NCBI RefSeq assembly: GCF_026016325.1
Contig: NZ_CP087203.1
Coordinates: 2,914,001-2,978,000, forward strand
Source: Pseudomonas sp. B21-056
GTDB taxonomy: Bacteria; Pseudomonadota; Gammaproteobacteria; Pseudomonadales; Pseudomonadaceae
Length of the DNA stretch: 64,000 bases
Reading direction: 5' to 3'
The position numbers and the translations under genes are program-made. Of this stretch, positions 1 through 10,642 are shown piece after piece. Position 1 is the first letter of the stretch. Each line of letters starts with the position of its first letter. The notes beneath the pieces were generated by a model that searched no databases, was not told the origin of the DNA, and was given only the letters and a program-made list of their open reading frames with translations.

Positions 1-636
1 ACCCTGGCGGCCATTGAAACCAAGGACGCTTTCAACGCGCTGAACAAGGCCGACCTGCTGTCGAACCAGGACCGCAAGGCACCGGCTATCGATCAGCTGG
101 CCTACATCGCCCAACAGAAAATCGCCCTGGCCGAGCAGACCATTGCCGGGCGTCAGGCCGAAGCCGGCCTGAGCAACATTGCTGTGGAACGCACCCAGGT
201 TCAACTGGACGTACGCACCCAGCAGCTCAAGGCGTTGCAAGCGCTCAACGCCAAGAATACCGATCGCGGTCAGGTGGTGACCTTTGGCGATGTACTGTTC
301 GATACCGGCAAGTCTGACCTCAAGTACGGTGCGAACAACAACCTGCGTCAGCTTGCTGACTTCCTGGCTGCCAACCCGGAGCGCAAGGTGCGCATCGAAG
401 GCTTTACCGACAGCGTGGGTAATGACGCTTCCAACCAGCGCCTCTCCGAGCGTCGCGCCGACAGCGTTGCCTTTGCACTGCAACGCCTGGGTGTCGACCC
501 AAGCCGTCTGATCACTGCCGGCTATGGCCGGGAGTATCCGGTGGCCGATAACTCCAGCGCCAGCTCGCGGCAGCTCAATCGTCGGGTGGAGGTGATCATC
601 TCCAACGGTTCGGCGATGGTTCAAGGTCGCGGTTGA
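1..636 (+). CDS. DUF4398/OmpA-family outer-membrane protein, 3' part
   Basis: The reading frame is open from the first base, so the gene begins outside the window; the visible part is 211 residues. The N-terminal third is Ala/Gln-rich and helical, as in the DUF4398 region that precedes the OmpA domain in many Pseudomonas proteins. The C-terminal part is an OmpA-like peptidoglycan-binding domain: 'GDVLFDTGKSDLK', 'VRIEGFTDSVGNDASNQRLSERRADSV' is split here only for reference to the TDxxG and NxxLSxxRA motifs, and it ends with 'NRRVEV'. Such proteins tether the outer membrane to peptidoglycan. A hairpin follows 17 bases after the stop, so it probably ends its transcript. Family assignment is firm; the specific role is unknown. 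Confidence 0.88.
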   Translation, partial: TLAAIETKDAFNALNKADLLSNQDRKAPAIDQLAYIAQQKIALAEQTIAGRQAEAGLSNIAVERTQVQLDVRTQQLKALQALNAKNTDRGQVVTFGDVLFDTGKSDLKYGANNNLRQLADFLAANPERKVRIEGFTDSVGNDASNQRLSERRADSVAFALQRLGVDPSRLITAGYGREYPVADNSSASSRQLNRRVEVIISNGSAMVQGRG

Positions 637-652
637 TTCCGGTTGGCGGGCA

Positions 653-673
653 GGGCAGCAGGAGCTGCCCTTT
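653..673 (+). terminator. Rho-independent terminator of the OmpA-like gene
   Basis: GGGCAGC, a 4-base loop (AGGA) and GCTGCCC form a perfect 7-bp stem directly followed by TTT. It lies 17 bases after the OmpA-like stop codon. The T tract is short, so strength is uncertain. Confidence 0.65.
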
Positions 674-854
674 CATAGGGGAATCGCCCGCGCAACTACC
701 GGAATAGCGGGATGTTCGCTTTGAACAGAGTAGGGCCCACGCCACGCGGCGTGGGCTATCTGGCCATTTACCATCTGTGTAGAATTCCCGTTCGGCTGTT
801 CCTGAAGAGCGGTCTGATCTGCGCAGGTCCGCCATCGAATGGAGTTTCGTGCTT

Positions 855-2072
855 ATGAGTGTCAATCCCTCAAGTTTGCCCAAGACCCAGGATGGTCGTG
901 AGTCATCTTCCTCCGCTGCAAGTTTTCTTTCCCGTTTCTTCGCCGCCGAATCCTCCGGTGGCCTGATCCTGATGGCCGCGGCATTCGTCGCGCTCGTCGT
1001 TGCCAACTCTCCCTGGTCCGCTGCTTACTTCGCGACACTGCAAGTCAAGGTGGCCGGCCTGTCGATTGAGCATTGGGTGAACGATGGCCTGATGGCGATT
1101 TTTTTCATGTTGGTGGGCCTGGAGATCAAGCGTGAAATGCTGGTGGGTCAGTTGTCCACCTGGAGTGATCGCGCACTCCCGGGCTTCGCCGCGCTGGGCG
1201 GCATGCTGATACCGGCTTTCATTTATATCGCCGTCAACTGGGGCAGCGCCGACACCCTCAGTGGCTGGGCGATTCCTGCTGCAACCGATATCGCGTTTGC
1301 CTTGGGGATACTGTCGCTGCTGGGTAAGCGGGTTCCTGTTTCCTTGAAGATCTTCTTGTCGGCGCTGGCGATTCTCGATGACCTCGGTGCGGTGCTCATC
1401 ATTGCTCTGGTTTACACCACGGGGTTGTCGGTCGGCATGCTGCTGGCTTCGCTGGGGGCTGTCGTTGTCCTGGTGGTGATGAACCGTTGCGGGGTGCGGG
1501 CGCTGTTGCCCTATCTGGTAGTGGGGGCGCTGCTCTGGTTCTTCATGCTGCAATCGGGCGTCCATGCGACCCTGGCCGGGGTGATTCTGGCCCTGTGCAT
1601 TCCGCTGGGTGACCCGGCCAACGAACACACGTCGCCGCTGCTGCACCTCGAAGAAAAACTGCACCCGTGGGTGGCCTTCGCGGTGGTGCCGATCTTCGGC
1701 TTTGCCAATGCCGGGGTGTCCCTGGCCGGTATCTCTCCCGGTGACCTGATCAAACCAGTGCCGTTGGGGGTGACGCTGGGGTTGCTGGTGGGCAAGCAGA
1801 TCGGTGTGTTTGGTCTGGCGGCGCTGGCGATCCGTGCCAGGTTGGCGAAGCTGCCCGAGGGGTGTGGCTGGCTTCAGTTGTATGGTGTTGCGCTGTTGTG
1901 CGGTATCGGCTTCACGATGAGTCTGTTCATCGGCGCGCTGGCGTTTCCGAATGCTCCGGCGTTGATTGATGAGGTCAAGGTTGGGGTTCTGCTGGGGTCG
2001 ATCCTTTCCGCTGTTCTGGCTGTCATTGTTCTGCGCAGTGCCAAGCGTTCTGGTGCACACACACCGGGTTGA
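855..2072 (+). CDS. nhaA: Na+/H+ antiporter NhaA
   Basis: This 405-residue inner-membrane antiporter exchanges cytoplasmic Na+ for external H+ and serves sodium and alkaline pH tolerance. About a dozen hydrophobic segments are visible. Hallmarks are '[14 protein letters not shown]' near residue 80, '[15 protein letters not shown]' near residue 137 and '[12 protein letters not shown]' near residue 170; the last contains the Asp-Asp pair that binds the ion. The ATG at 855 is preferred because GGAG at 841-844 gives a 10-base spacing; a GTG at 849 in the same frame is too close. It stands alone: the upstream gene ends at a terminator and a REP region follows. Confidence 0.96.
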   Translation: MSVNPSSLPKTQDGRESSSSAASFLSRFFAAESSGGLILMAAAFVALVVANSPWSAAYFATLQVKVAGLSIEHWVNDGLMAIFFMLVGLEIKREMLVGQLSTWSDRALPGFAALGGMLIPAFIYIAVNWGSADTLSGWAIPAATDIAFALGILSLLGKRVPVSLKIFLSALAILDDLGAVLIIALVYTTGLSVGMLLASLGAVVVLVVMNRCGVRALLPYLVVGALLWFFMLQSGVHATLAGVILALCIPLGDPANEHTSPLLHLEEKLHPWVAFAVVPIFGFANAGVSLAGISPGDLIKPVPLGVTLGLLVGKQIGVFGLAALAIRARLAKLPEGCGWLQLYGVALLCGIGFTMSLFIGALAFPNAPALIDEVKVGVLLGSILSAVLAVIVLRSAKRSGAHTPG

Positions 2073-2088
2073 TGCCGTGTACCACTCT

Positions 2089-2355
2089 TGTGGCGAGGGG
2101 GGCCATCTGTGGCGAGGGGATTTATCCCCGTCGAGCCGCGAAGCGGCTCCAGTCCAGTCGTCTCAATCCACCTGATACACCGAAGTGTCAGGTTTTGGGA
2201 CTGCTGCGCAGTCCAACGGGGATGAATCCCCTCGCCACAGGGATACTGTGGTGTGAGTCACCGCAGCCAAGTTTCCAAAGTTCAGTGACCACAATCCCTG
2301 TGGCGAGGGAGCTTGCTCCCGCTGAGACGCGAAGCGGCTCCAATCCAGCCACCTC
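2089..2355. repeat. REP-type palindromes ('GTGGCGAGGG' family)
   Basis: The 424-base gap between nhaA and the EAL gene holds several inverted copies of a Pseudomonas palindromic repeat: GTGGCGAGGGGATTTATCCC near 2110, its inverted partner ending CCCCTCGCCACAGG near 2240, and CTGTGGCGAGGGAGCTTGCT near 2300. The tail GAAGCGGCTCC occurs at about 2130 and 2331. No gene is convincing here. This family differs in sequence from the 'GTGGGAGCGAGC' REPs elsewhere in the window. Confidence 0.8.
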
Positions 2356-2496
2356 GATCCATCAGACACACCGACACATCGCATTTCCCCCGTCGAATTG
2401 CTTAGGAAATTTCATACAAGCACTGAGGCCATTGCCTCGGTTGTTCCTTCGAGCCAACGCACAGAATGACCCATCACACTTTCGTGGGTGGTTCCA

Positions 2497-3702
2497 ATGT
2501 CTAATTTCTCTTTGCGTGTCATCGTTCTTGAAGACCATTCGTTTCAACGCGCCTTTGCCGTCAACCTGTTGCAGCAACTGGGGTGCACTGAAGTATTCCA
2601 GGCGGCGGACGGAGCGGAGGCGCTGGCGATTTTGAATGAGGTCGGCCCGGTCGATATCGCCCTGTGCGACCTGCGCATGGAAGGCATGGATGGCCTGGCG
2701 TTTCTGCAGGCTGTCGGGCATTCGGGGCTGGTCGGCTCGGTGATCATCAGCAGCTCGCTTTCCGCAGATCTGCGCCGCACGGTGCGGCAGATCATCTCGC
2801 TGTTGAACCTGGAGCTGCTGGGTGACATCGGCAAGCCGCTGCACTATGAAACCCTGGAGCGCCTGCTAAAAAAGCATCACAGTGTGCCGCGTACTGGAAC
2901 CCTTCCAGAGCAGCCACGAGTACTCCCTGATGAGAGTCAGGTCCGCCAGGCCCTGGCGGACCGTGGGCTGTGTGCGTTTTTCCAGCCCAAGTTCATCCTG
3001 GAAACGGGGGAGGTGACCGGGGTTGAAGTGTTGGCGCGTTGGCGGGAAGCGTCCGGCAAGGTGCTGTCGCCGGCCTTTTTCATGCCGGTCCTGGAGCGCT
3101 GTGGCCTGTTGAATGAGCTGCTGTTCCAGCAGTTGCATGAGAGCCTGGCCTTGCAGCAGCAACTGAAGGCGTTCGGGCATGAACTCGATTTCGCCTTCAA
3201 CCTGCACGCCACGCAATTGACGGACGAGACGCTCGCCACCCGGATCCACACCCTGCTGGTGGAGTACGGCGTGCGCGGCTCCAGCCTCACGTTCGAGTTG
3301 ACGGAAAGTGGCTTGCTGCAGGCGCCGGAAACCAGTCTGGAATGCCTGTTTCGCCTGCGAATGATGGGCTGCCAACTGTCCATCGATGATTTCGGTGCGG
3401 GCTTCTCTTCCCTGCAACGCCTGTATCAATTGCCCTTCAATGAAATCAAACTCGACGGTGAGTTCGCCCGGGCGATGATGCAGGAGCCGCGTTGCCATGC
3501 AGTGGTCAGCAGCACTCTGGCACTGGGTGAGAAGCTGGGCATGTCCGTGGTGGTCGAGGGCATCGAGACCGACGAGCAGCGCCAGCACCTGTTGAACATG
3601 GGCTGCACGCAAGGGCAGGGGTACTGGTACGCCAGGCCCATGAGCGGTGGCGACCTGGTTCGCTGGCTTGATGAGACCCAACCGCGGAGCCAGCGCGCAT
3701 GA
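2497..3702 (+). CDS. Response regulator with C-terminal EAL domain
   Basis: This 401-residue protein joins an N-terminal receiver (about 1-125) to an EAL phosphodiesterase domain (about 145-400). The receiver has the acidic 'VLEDHS', the phospho-acceptor Asp in 'ALCDLRMEGMDG' and a conserved Lys in 'IGKPL'. The EAL domain keeps the metal and substrate motifs: 'EVLARW' (EVL in place of EAL), 'FNLHATQL', 'ELTES', 'DDFGAGFSS', 'IKLDG' and 'VVEGIE'. It is therefore probably an active c-di-GMP hydrolase. The ATG at 2497 matches homologue starts; a GTG at 2488 is possible and the ribosome site is weak. Its stop overlaps the next gene by ATGA, so the two are co-translated. Confidence 0.88.
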   Translation: MSNFSLRVIVLEDHSFQRAFAVNLLQQLGCTEVFQAADGAEALAILNEVGPVDIALCDLRMEGMDGLAFLQAVGHSGLVGSVIISSSLSADLRRTVRQIISLLNLELLGDIGKPLHYETLERLLKKHHSVPRTGTLPEQPRVLPDESQVRQALADRGLCAFFQPKFILETGEVTGVEVLARWREASGKVLSPAFFMPVLERCGLLNELLFQQLHESLALQQQLKAFGHELDFAFNLHATQLTDETLATRIHTLLVEYGVRGSSLTFELTESGLLQAPETSLECLFRLRMMGCQLSIDDFGAGFSSLQRLYQLPFNEIKLDGEFARAMMQEPRCHAVVSSTLALGEKLGMSVVVEGIETDEQRQHLLNMGCTQGQGYWYARPMSGGDLVRWLDETQPRSQRA

Positions 3703-4130
3703 CCAATAAAGCCCTGCGTGTCCTCATCGCCGACGAGCGCCTTAGCCAGCTATTGCATCTCGAACGGCTGCTGAATCGTCTCGGTTACTACCGGGTCGCG
3801 CCGATCCGCACCTTCGATGAACTGGCTTCGCTGACCGACCATCCAGGCGAGTCGTTCGATCTGCTCATCGTCAACCGGAATCTGCCTGTGCCCAAGGGCA
3901 TCGACATGAGCGCATTCTGTCGGGCGCGTCCGCATATCCTGCATGCGCTGTTCTACGACACGCCGGACAAATCCATCGAGCTGGTGCTGCAACGGCCCGA
4001 TCAAACGGTCCAGATCCGTTGGACCGAAACTCCCGATGCCACCTCGCTGAATGTATTGATGAGCATCATCGATCCACCGAGCCGGCGGGTCGGGTTGAAA
4101 TCGTTGCCATGGTTCTGCGCGACTGCCTGA
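3699..4130 (+). CDS. Degenerate receiver-like protein
   Basis: This 143-residue protein overlaps the receiver-EAL gene by ATGA. The fold reads as a response-regulator receiver: 'LRVLIADERLSQLLHLERLL' at the N-terminus, then 'FDLLIVNRNLPVPKGID', where a receiver normally has its phospho-acceptor Asp at the end of strand 3. Here that position is Asn, and the conserved Lys near the end is not evident. It is probably not phosphorylated in the usual way and may regulate its EAL partner by protein contact. No output domain follows. The assignment is by pattern only. Confidence 0.6.
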   Translation: MTNKALRVLIADERLSQLLHLERLLNRLGYYRVAPIRTFDELASLTDHPGESFDLLIVNRNLPVPKGIDMSAFCRARPHILHALFYDTPDKSIELVLQRPDQTVQIRWTETPDATSLNVLMSIIDPPSRRVGLKSLPWFCATA

Positions 4131-4234
4131 GCGTGCCACCGGTGGCTGTATGGCTGCGAGCGTTCGTGCAGTGGGGGGAAATGACTGGTTGATAATGCAA
4201 GCGTGTAGCTGCGAACTTGAGTCTGGGGGTTTAT

Positions 4235-5350
4235 ATGGAAACTAAACAAAGCGTTTTTTCATGGAGAGCTCAAGCGGGGGCACTGGCGATTGGTGTTGCA
4301 ATTTCTTCAGGCGCAGTGCTGGGAGAGACGAGCAAACCATTCAACGAACAGGGCAACTTAGAGGTCCGAGCTACATCCTCTCACCTCGCTCATACGCAAT
4401 CCTCGCCAGTCGTTTGGCGGATGGCCACCGAGTACCCCGCAACGTCGATGCCGGGCGAGGGGCTTATAACGTTTGCGCGAGAGATCGCTGCTCGCACACA
4501 GGGCGCGATAGCACCGCAGCCCTCATTCGATGCAAGCGCAGGCTTCAAGTCGGCGCAGATGTTGATCGCGATTCGCGACGGTAAGCTGCAAGTCGGCGAC
4601 ATGTTCGGCGGTGCGTTGGGTGAGGTCGATCCGATTTTTCTTCTCTCTTCGCTGCCATTCCTGGCTACGTCCGTTGATAAGGCACGCCGATTGGCCGACC
4701 TGGCTCGGGCTGACTATGCGCGTGCTTTCGAGAAACAGGGGCAACACCTGCTCTACATCTCGCCCTGGCCGCCAACAGGTCTGTGGTCACGTAACCCCGT
4801 AGAGACTCTTGACGATCTGCATGCACTGTCTGTACGCACATACGACGAGACCTCTGCCGAGGTCATGCGTTCGGCAGGAGCGACCGCGCAGAGCCTGTCG
4901 TTTGTCGATGCCATGCCTCGCTTGGCTGACGGTTCGGTGAATGCTGTGCTGTCGTCGGGTGATGGTGGTGCCGGCCGCAAGTTATGGAACTACTTACCCT
5001 GCTTTACGGCCATTGGCTACGCCATGCCTTTGTCATTTGCGGTCATCGATGCCGCCACCTGGCAAGCGCTGACCCCGGCAGAGCGAGAGGCTGTAACCAC
5101 TGCCGCCAAAGTCACTGAAGACAAACAGTGGGCGCGGCTGAACACGCGGCTGGAGGAGAATGCCGCACGAATGCGTGCCAATGGCGTTGTAATTCAGAAT
5201 AGTCCAGCGCCTGTTGTACAGCAGGCGTTGCGCGATGCCGGTTTGCATGCGCTGGAAACCTGGCAGTCGCGGGTAGGCGAACGCGCAGAGGTTTTGTTGA
5301 AGGCCTACTTCAGTTCGGATGGTTCGCAAGTCCCCAACGAAAACAGGTGA
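4235..5350 (+). CDS. TRAP transporter solute-binding protein, DctP family (orphan)
   Basis: This 371-residue exported protein has a signal peptide over about residues 1-36. The mature part follows the DctP pattern: 'VWRMATEYP', 'FAREIAARTQGAI', 'MLIAIRDGKLQVGDMFGG', 'PFLATSVDKARRL' and 'YAMPLSFAVIDAATWQALTP'. These proteins capture carboxylates or other small anions in the periplasm for a DctQM permease. No dctQ or dctM gene lies nearby, so it is an orphan binding protein. The ATG at 4235 is chosen because GGGGG lies just upstream (about 4225) and the signal peptide starts there. Confidence 0.82.
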   Translation: METKQSVFSWRAQAGALAIGVAISSGAVLGETSKPFNEQGNLEVRATSSHLAHTQSSPVVWRMATEYPATSMPGEGLITFAREIAARTQGAIAPQPSFDASAGFKSAQMLIAIRDGKLQVGDMFGGALGEVDPIFLLSSLPFLATSVDKARRLADLARADYARAFEKQGQHLLYISPWPPTGLWSRNPVETLDDLHALSVRTYDETSAEVMRSAGATAQSLSFVDAMPRLADGSVNAVLSSGDGGAGRKLWNYLPCFTAIGYAMPLSFAVIDAATWQALTPAEREAVTTAAKVTEDKQWARLNTRLEENAARMRANGVVIQNSPAPVVQQALRDAGLHALETWQSRVGERAEVLLKAYFSSDGSQVPNENR

Positions 5351-5426
5351 GTCGCATCTGCATCAGCAAGTCCAGTGCCGCGATGTTTCCGAGTCGCCCC
5401 CAGTAATCATGCCCACCCCAAATCCC

Positions 5427-5895
5427 CTCTGGGAGCGGGCTTGCTCGCGATAGCGGTGGGTCAACTTGCGTTGATGTTGGCTGTGCCGCCGCCATCGCGA
5501 GCAAGCTCGCTCCCACAGTTTTTTTCGCGTCGCCCACAGAAGTCATGTCTACCCCAGATCCCTGTGGGAGCGAGCCTGCTCGCGATAGCGGTGGGTCAGC
5601 TTGCATTGATGTTGACTGTGCCACCGCCATCGCGAGCAGGCTCGCTCCCACAGTTTTTCCGGGTCGCCCGCAGACGTCCTGCCCACCCCCAATCCCCTGT
5701 GGGAGCGAGCCTGCTCGCGATAGCGGTGGGTCAGCTTGCATTGATGTTGACTGTGCCGCCGCCATCGCGGGCAAGCCCGCTCCCACAGTTTTTCCGAGTC
5801 GCCCGCAGAAGTCCTGCCCACCCCAAATCCCCTGTGGGAGCGAGCCTGCTCGCGATAGCGGTGGGTCAGCTTGCATTGATGTTGAATGTGCAGCC
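5427..5895. repeat. REPIN cluster ('GTGGGAGCGAGC' family), left part
   Basis: The gap after the DctP gene is filled by REPINs. Each is two inverted REPs, GGGAGCGAGCCTGCTCGCGA and its complement, separated by about 45 bases of conserved spacer containing TGATGTTG. Copies lie at about 5427-5520, 5560-5653 and 5696-5789. A fourth begins at about 5830 and is cut by the IS3-family element at 5899. No gene is convincing in this stretch. Confidence 0.92.
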
Positions 5896-5901
5896 GTCTG
5901 A

Positions 5902-7109
<1,208 letters not shown>

Positions 7110-7150
7110 AAAACACCGATTGAGGTGTCCGGAAAAAGTTGACCACCTCA

Positions 7151-7315
7151 GTCATCGCGAGCAGGCTCGCTCCCACAGTTTTTTTCGCGTCGCCCGCAGA
7201 AGTCCTGCCCACCCCAAATCCCCTGTGGGAGCGAGCCTGCTCGCGATAGCGGTGGGTCAGCTTGCATTGATGTTGGCTGTGCCGCCGTCATCGCGAGCAG
7301 GCTCGCTCCCACAGT
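7151..7315. repeat. REPIN cluster, right part
   Basis: From 7151 to about 7179 lies the second half of the REPIN interrupted by the IS element. A further complete REPIN lies at about 7222-7315. The remainder, up to the next start codon at 7535, shows no convincing gene and presumably holds the promoter of the hydrolase operon. Confidence 0.9.
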
Positions 7316-7534
7316 TTTTCCGGGTCGCCCCGAAGATCCTGCTCACCCCAAATCCCCTGTGGCTGATCTCAGCTTCCTGCCTCCAATGTATCTCTGTGTA
7401 TCCAGCCCCCTTGCCGATACGGACTGTTTCTTTACGGGCGGTTGCTGACACATCCGCGATACCTGCCCGGCCTTAAATGACCTGCGTCGAGACAGCCCAC
7501 GCTTTCTCACCACGGACTTTCAAGGAGATCCATC

Positions 7535-8863
7535 ATGCATGCAGCTTGTTCCGTTTCTACCTGGCAGCGTTGCCTGGCGTCATCCGCCATCGTCGGTCTT
7601 GCCCTGCTTGCCGGCAGCGGGGTCACCCTGGCTGCGGACAGTCCGTCCGCCAGTGCCGCATCGGCCGGATCGGAGGCCATTCGCCCTTACCATATTCACG
7701 TCGATGAAGCGCAGTTGACCGAACTGCGCCAACGCATTGCGGCCACCCGCTGGCCCGACAAGGAAACCGTCAATGACGTCTCCCAGGGCGTGCAACTGGC
7801 TCAGGTACAAGCGCTGGTGAAGTATTGGGGCGATGGCTACGACTGGCGCAAGGCTGAGGCCAGGCTCAATGCCTTGCCGGAGTTCATCACCACCATCGAT
7901 GGCGTCGACATCCAGTTCATCCACGTGCGTTCGCGCCACCCCAACGCCATGCCGCTGATCCTCACCCATGGTTGGCCCGGATCGCAGTTCGAGTTCCTCA
8001 AGACTATCGGCCCGCTGACCGATCCGACCGCTTACGGCGGCCGTGCGGAAGATGCCTTCGATGTGATCATCCCGTCGATTCCCGGCCATGGTTTTTCCGG
8101 CAAACCGACCGAACTAGGTTGGGGTCCCGACCGGGTGGCGAAGGCCTGGGACGTGCTGATGAAGCGCCTGGGCTACAGCCATTACGTGTCCCAGGGCGGC
8201 GATCACGGTTCGGTGATTTCCGATGCGCTGGGCCGCCTGGCGCCGCCCGGGTTGCTGGGCATCCACCTGAACATGCCGGCCACTGTGCTGCCGGAACTGG
8301 TGAAGCCGATCAACAGCGGCGATCCGGCACCCGCCGGGCTGACCGATCCGGAACGCCGAGCCTACAGCTCCCTGAGTACGTTCTTCGGTCGTAATGCGGC
8401 CTACGGCGCGATGATGGTGACCCGGCCGCAGACCATCGGCTACCTGCTGGCCGACTCGCCCACCGGTACGGCAGCGTGGATGTACGAGAAATTCGCGGCC
8501 TGGACCGACAGTGACGGCAAGCCTGAGCGCGTGCTCAGCCGCGATGAAATGCTCGATGACATCAGCCTGTACTGGCTGACCGACACCGGGGCGTCGTCCT
8601 CCCGTTTCTACTGGGAGAACAACAACAATAACTTCAGCGCCGCCGCGCAGAAGACCACGGACATCAAGGTGCCGGTGGCGATCACGGTGTTCCCGCACGA
8701 GATCTACCAGGCGCCGAAGACCTGGGCACAGCGTGCGTACCCGTCGCTGTCCTACTTTAATGAGGTCAACCAGGGCGGTCACTTCGCAGCCTGGGAACAA
8801 CCTCAACTGTTCAGTGAAGAACTGCGCGAAGCATTCCGGCCATTGCGGGCGGCGGCCAAGTAA
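7535..8863 (+). CDS. Secreted epoxide hydrolase (EHN family)
   Basis: This 442-residue exported protein has a signal peptide of about 33 residues. The epoxide-hydrolase N-terminal domain ('PYHIHVDEAQLTELRQRI', 'TRWPD') precedes an alpha/beta-hydrolase fold. The oxyanion loop is 'HGWPGS' and the nucleophile elbow 'GGDHGS' carries an Asp, as in epoxide hydrolases. The catalytic His is likely in 'NQGGHFAAWE' near the C-terminus. It should open an epoxide by an Asp ester intermediate; the natural substrate is unknown. AAGGAG 9 bases upstream sets the start. It is the first gene of a three-gene plus-strand set. Confidence 0.9.
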   Translation: MHAACSVSTWQRCLASSAIVGLALLAGSGVTLAADSPSASAASAGSEAIRPYHIHVDEAQLTELRQRIAATRWPDKETVNDVSQGVQLAQVQALVKYWGDGYDWRKAEARLNALPEFITTIDGVDIQFIHVRSRHPNAMPLILTHGWPGSQFEFLKTIGPLTDPTAYGGRAEDAFDVIIPSIPGHGFSGKPTELGWGPDRVAKAWDVLMKRLGYSHYVSQGGDHGSVISDALGRLAPPGLLGIHLNMPATVLPELVKPINSGDPAPAGLTDPERRAYSSLSTFFGRNAAYGAMMVTRPQTIGYLLADSPTGTAAWMYEKFAAWTDSDGKPERVLSRDEMLDDISLYWLTDTGASSSRFYWENNNNNFSAAAQKTTDIKVPVAITVFPHEIYQAPKTWAQRAYPSLSYFNEVNQGGHFAAWEQPQLFSEELREAFRPLRAAAK

Positions 8864-8946
8864 CCCAGCGCCGCAGCGTGTCCGCTAAACACCTTCGATC
8901 ACATGATTCGCAACCGCCGTGCGGCGGTTCGCAAGGGAGACTCACC

Positions 8947-10017
8947 ATGACCAAAATCTTGAACCACACCTCCAAACCACGGCATCGGCGTCTGCTCGCA
9001 CCGGCTCTCCTGGCGGTCGCCATGATGCAGTTGGGCGCCCTGGCCGTGACCTCGTCACAGGCCAGCGCTGCCGAGGTGCCGGCCGGTACCATCGGCGCCA
9101 TCACGCCGGGGGCCAATACTTCGTTCGGCCCGTTGAAGCACGTCAAGGCGGGTTTGCTGGACGTTTCCTATGCCGAAGTCGGTCCCGCCGATGGGCCGGT
9201 GGTCATCCTGTTGCACGGCTGGCCCTACGACATTCACAGCTACACCGATGTGGCGCCGGAGTTGGCGCAGAAGGGCTATCGCGTGTTGATTCCCTATGCG
9301 CGGGGCTATGGCGATACGCGCTTCCTGTCGGCCAAGACCGTGCGCAACGGCCAGCCGGCCGCGCTTGCCAGTGACCTGATCGACTTCATGGACGCGCTGC
9401 ACATCAAGCAGGCCGTGCTCGGCGGTTATGACTGGGGCGCGCGCACCGCCGACATCGTCGCGGCGCTGTGGCCGGAGCGGGTGAAGGCGCTGGTGGCGGT
9501 GAGTGGTTACCTGATCGGCAGCCAGGAAGCCGGCAAGACACCCTTGCCGCCGGCCGCCGAGTTGCAGTGGTGGTACCAGTTCTACTTTGCCACCGAGCGC
9601 GGCCGCCTGGGCTATGAAAAGAATACCCACGACTTCGCCAAGCTGATCTGGAAACTGGCCTCGCCGAAGTGGGATTTCGACGACGCCACCTATGATCGCA
9701 GCGCCGCCGCGTTGCAGAACCCCGATCACGTCCCGGTATCGATCTTCAACTACCGCTGGCGCCTGGGCCTGATCAAGGGCGAGGCCAGGTACGACGCGTT
9801 GGAGAAGAAACTGGCGGCGTTCCCGTCCATCGGCGTGCCGACCATCACCCTTGAAGGCGATGCCAACGGCGCGCCGCACCCACCGGCCGAGGCCTATGCC
9901 AAGCGCTTCACCGGCAAGTACGAGTACCGGTTGATCAGCGGCGGTGTCGGTCACAACTTGCCGCAGGAGGCCCCACAAGCCTTCGCCCAGGCCGTCATCG
10001 ATGCCGATCATCTCTGA
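8947..10017 (+). CDS. Secreted alpha/beta hydrolase (epoxide hydrolase/haloalkane dehalogenase-like)
   Basis: This 356-residue protein has an N-terminal signal segment of about 41 residues ending 'SSQASAAE'. The fold shows the oxyanion motif 'LLHGWPYD', the nucleophile elbow 'GGYDWGARTA' with Asp as nucleophile, and a C-terminal catalytic His in 'GGVGHNLPQEAP'. Asp nucleophiles mark epoxide hydrolases and dehalogenases rather than esterases. GGGAGA lies just upstream of ATG 8947. It follows the first epoxide hydrolase by 83 bases in the same direction, so the two are probably co-transcribed. Substrate is unknown. Confidence 0.85.
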   Translation: MTKILNHTSKPRHRRLLAPALLAVAMMQLGALAVTSSQASAAEVPAGTIGAITPGANTSFGPLKHVKAGLLDVSYAEVGPADGPVVILLHGWPYDIHSYTDVAPELAQKGYRVLIPYARGYGDTRFLSAKTVRNGQPAALASDLIDFMDALHIKQAVLGGYDWGARTADIVAALWPERVKALVAVSGYLIGSQEAGKTPLPPAAELQWWYQFYFATERGRLGYEKNTHDFAKLIWKLASPKWDFDDATYDRSAAALQNPDHVPVSIFNYRWRLGLIKGEARYDALEKKLAAFPSIGVPTITLEGDANGAPHPPAEAYAKRFTGKYEYRLISGGVGHNLPQEAPQAFAQAVIDADHL

Positions 10018-10039
10018 TCCGGCGCAAGGGAGAGCAACG

Positions 10040-10546
10040 ATGAAACTCAAGCATCTGGCGGCATCCGCCGCTGTTGCATCGGCGGCGTTGATCAACACCG
10101 GCCTGGCCCTGGGCGATGCCGGCGGCGGCGAGGCTTCACCGATCTATGGGGTGAAGCTTCCCGATGGCTATCGCACCTGGCCGCTGATAGCGCCGGCACA
10201 GGAAGCCGAGCCGCTGAACGAGCTTCGAGCGGTGCTGGGCAATGACCGGGCCATCAAGGCGTACCAGGACGCGACCCTGCCGTTCCCTGACGGCACGGTC
10301 CTGGTGAAGCTGGCCTGGAAGCACGTGCAGTCACCGGAGTTCGAACCGGCCTCGATTCCTGGAGCGGCCACCACCGTCCAGGTCATGGTCAAGGACTCGA
10401 AGAAATATGCGTCAACCGGCGGTTGGGGGTTTGGTCGATTTATCAACGGCAAGCCCGCCGACGAGGCCCAACACCAGACCTGTTTCGCCTGCCACCAGGC
10501 GCGGGTGCAGAACCATGATTTTGTCTTTACGCGTTTCGCGCCATAA
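10040..10546 (+). CDS. Cytochrome P460-like protein
   Basis: This 168-residue exported protein has a signal peptide of about 26 residues. The body matches the cytochrome P460 pattern: 'YRTWPLI', 'FPDGTVLVKLAWK', 'VQVMVKDSKKY', 'GGWGFGRF', and the C-terminal heme site 'CFACHQARVQNHDFVF' (CxxCH). P460 proteins are periplasmic c-type hemes with a Lys cross-link that oxidise small nitrogen compounds. The function of the Pseudomonas members is not settled. It follows the second hydrolase by 22 bases and is the last gene of the set, convergent with the minus-strand operon. Confidence 0.85.
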   Translation: MKLKHLAASAAVASAALINTGLALGDAGGGEASPIYGVKLPDGYRTWPLIAPAQEAEPLNELRAVLGNDRAIKAYQDATLPFPDGTVLVKLAWKHVQSPEFEPASIPGAATTVQVMVKDSKKYASTGGWGFGRFINGKPADEAQHQTCFACHQARVQNHDFVFTRFAP

Positions 10547-10642
10547 CCCAGGTATCCAAGGCGTTTTCCATGTCGTGATAGTCCCCCCGGACCCGTGGCC
10601 CGGTTGATCGAGGAAGCTGCCGCGATGAAGTGATGTAACTCC

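Noticed and set aside
903..2060. Minus-strand open frame of 385 codons over nhaA
   Set aside because: nhaA on the plus strand has all family motifs; the antisense frame is Gln/Arg/His-rich shadow.
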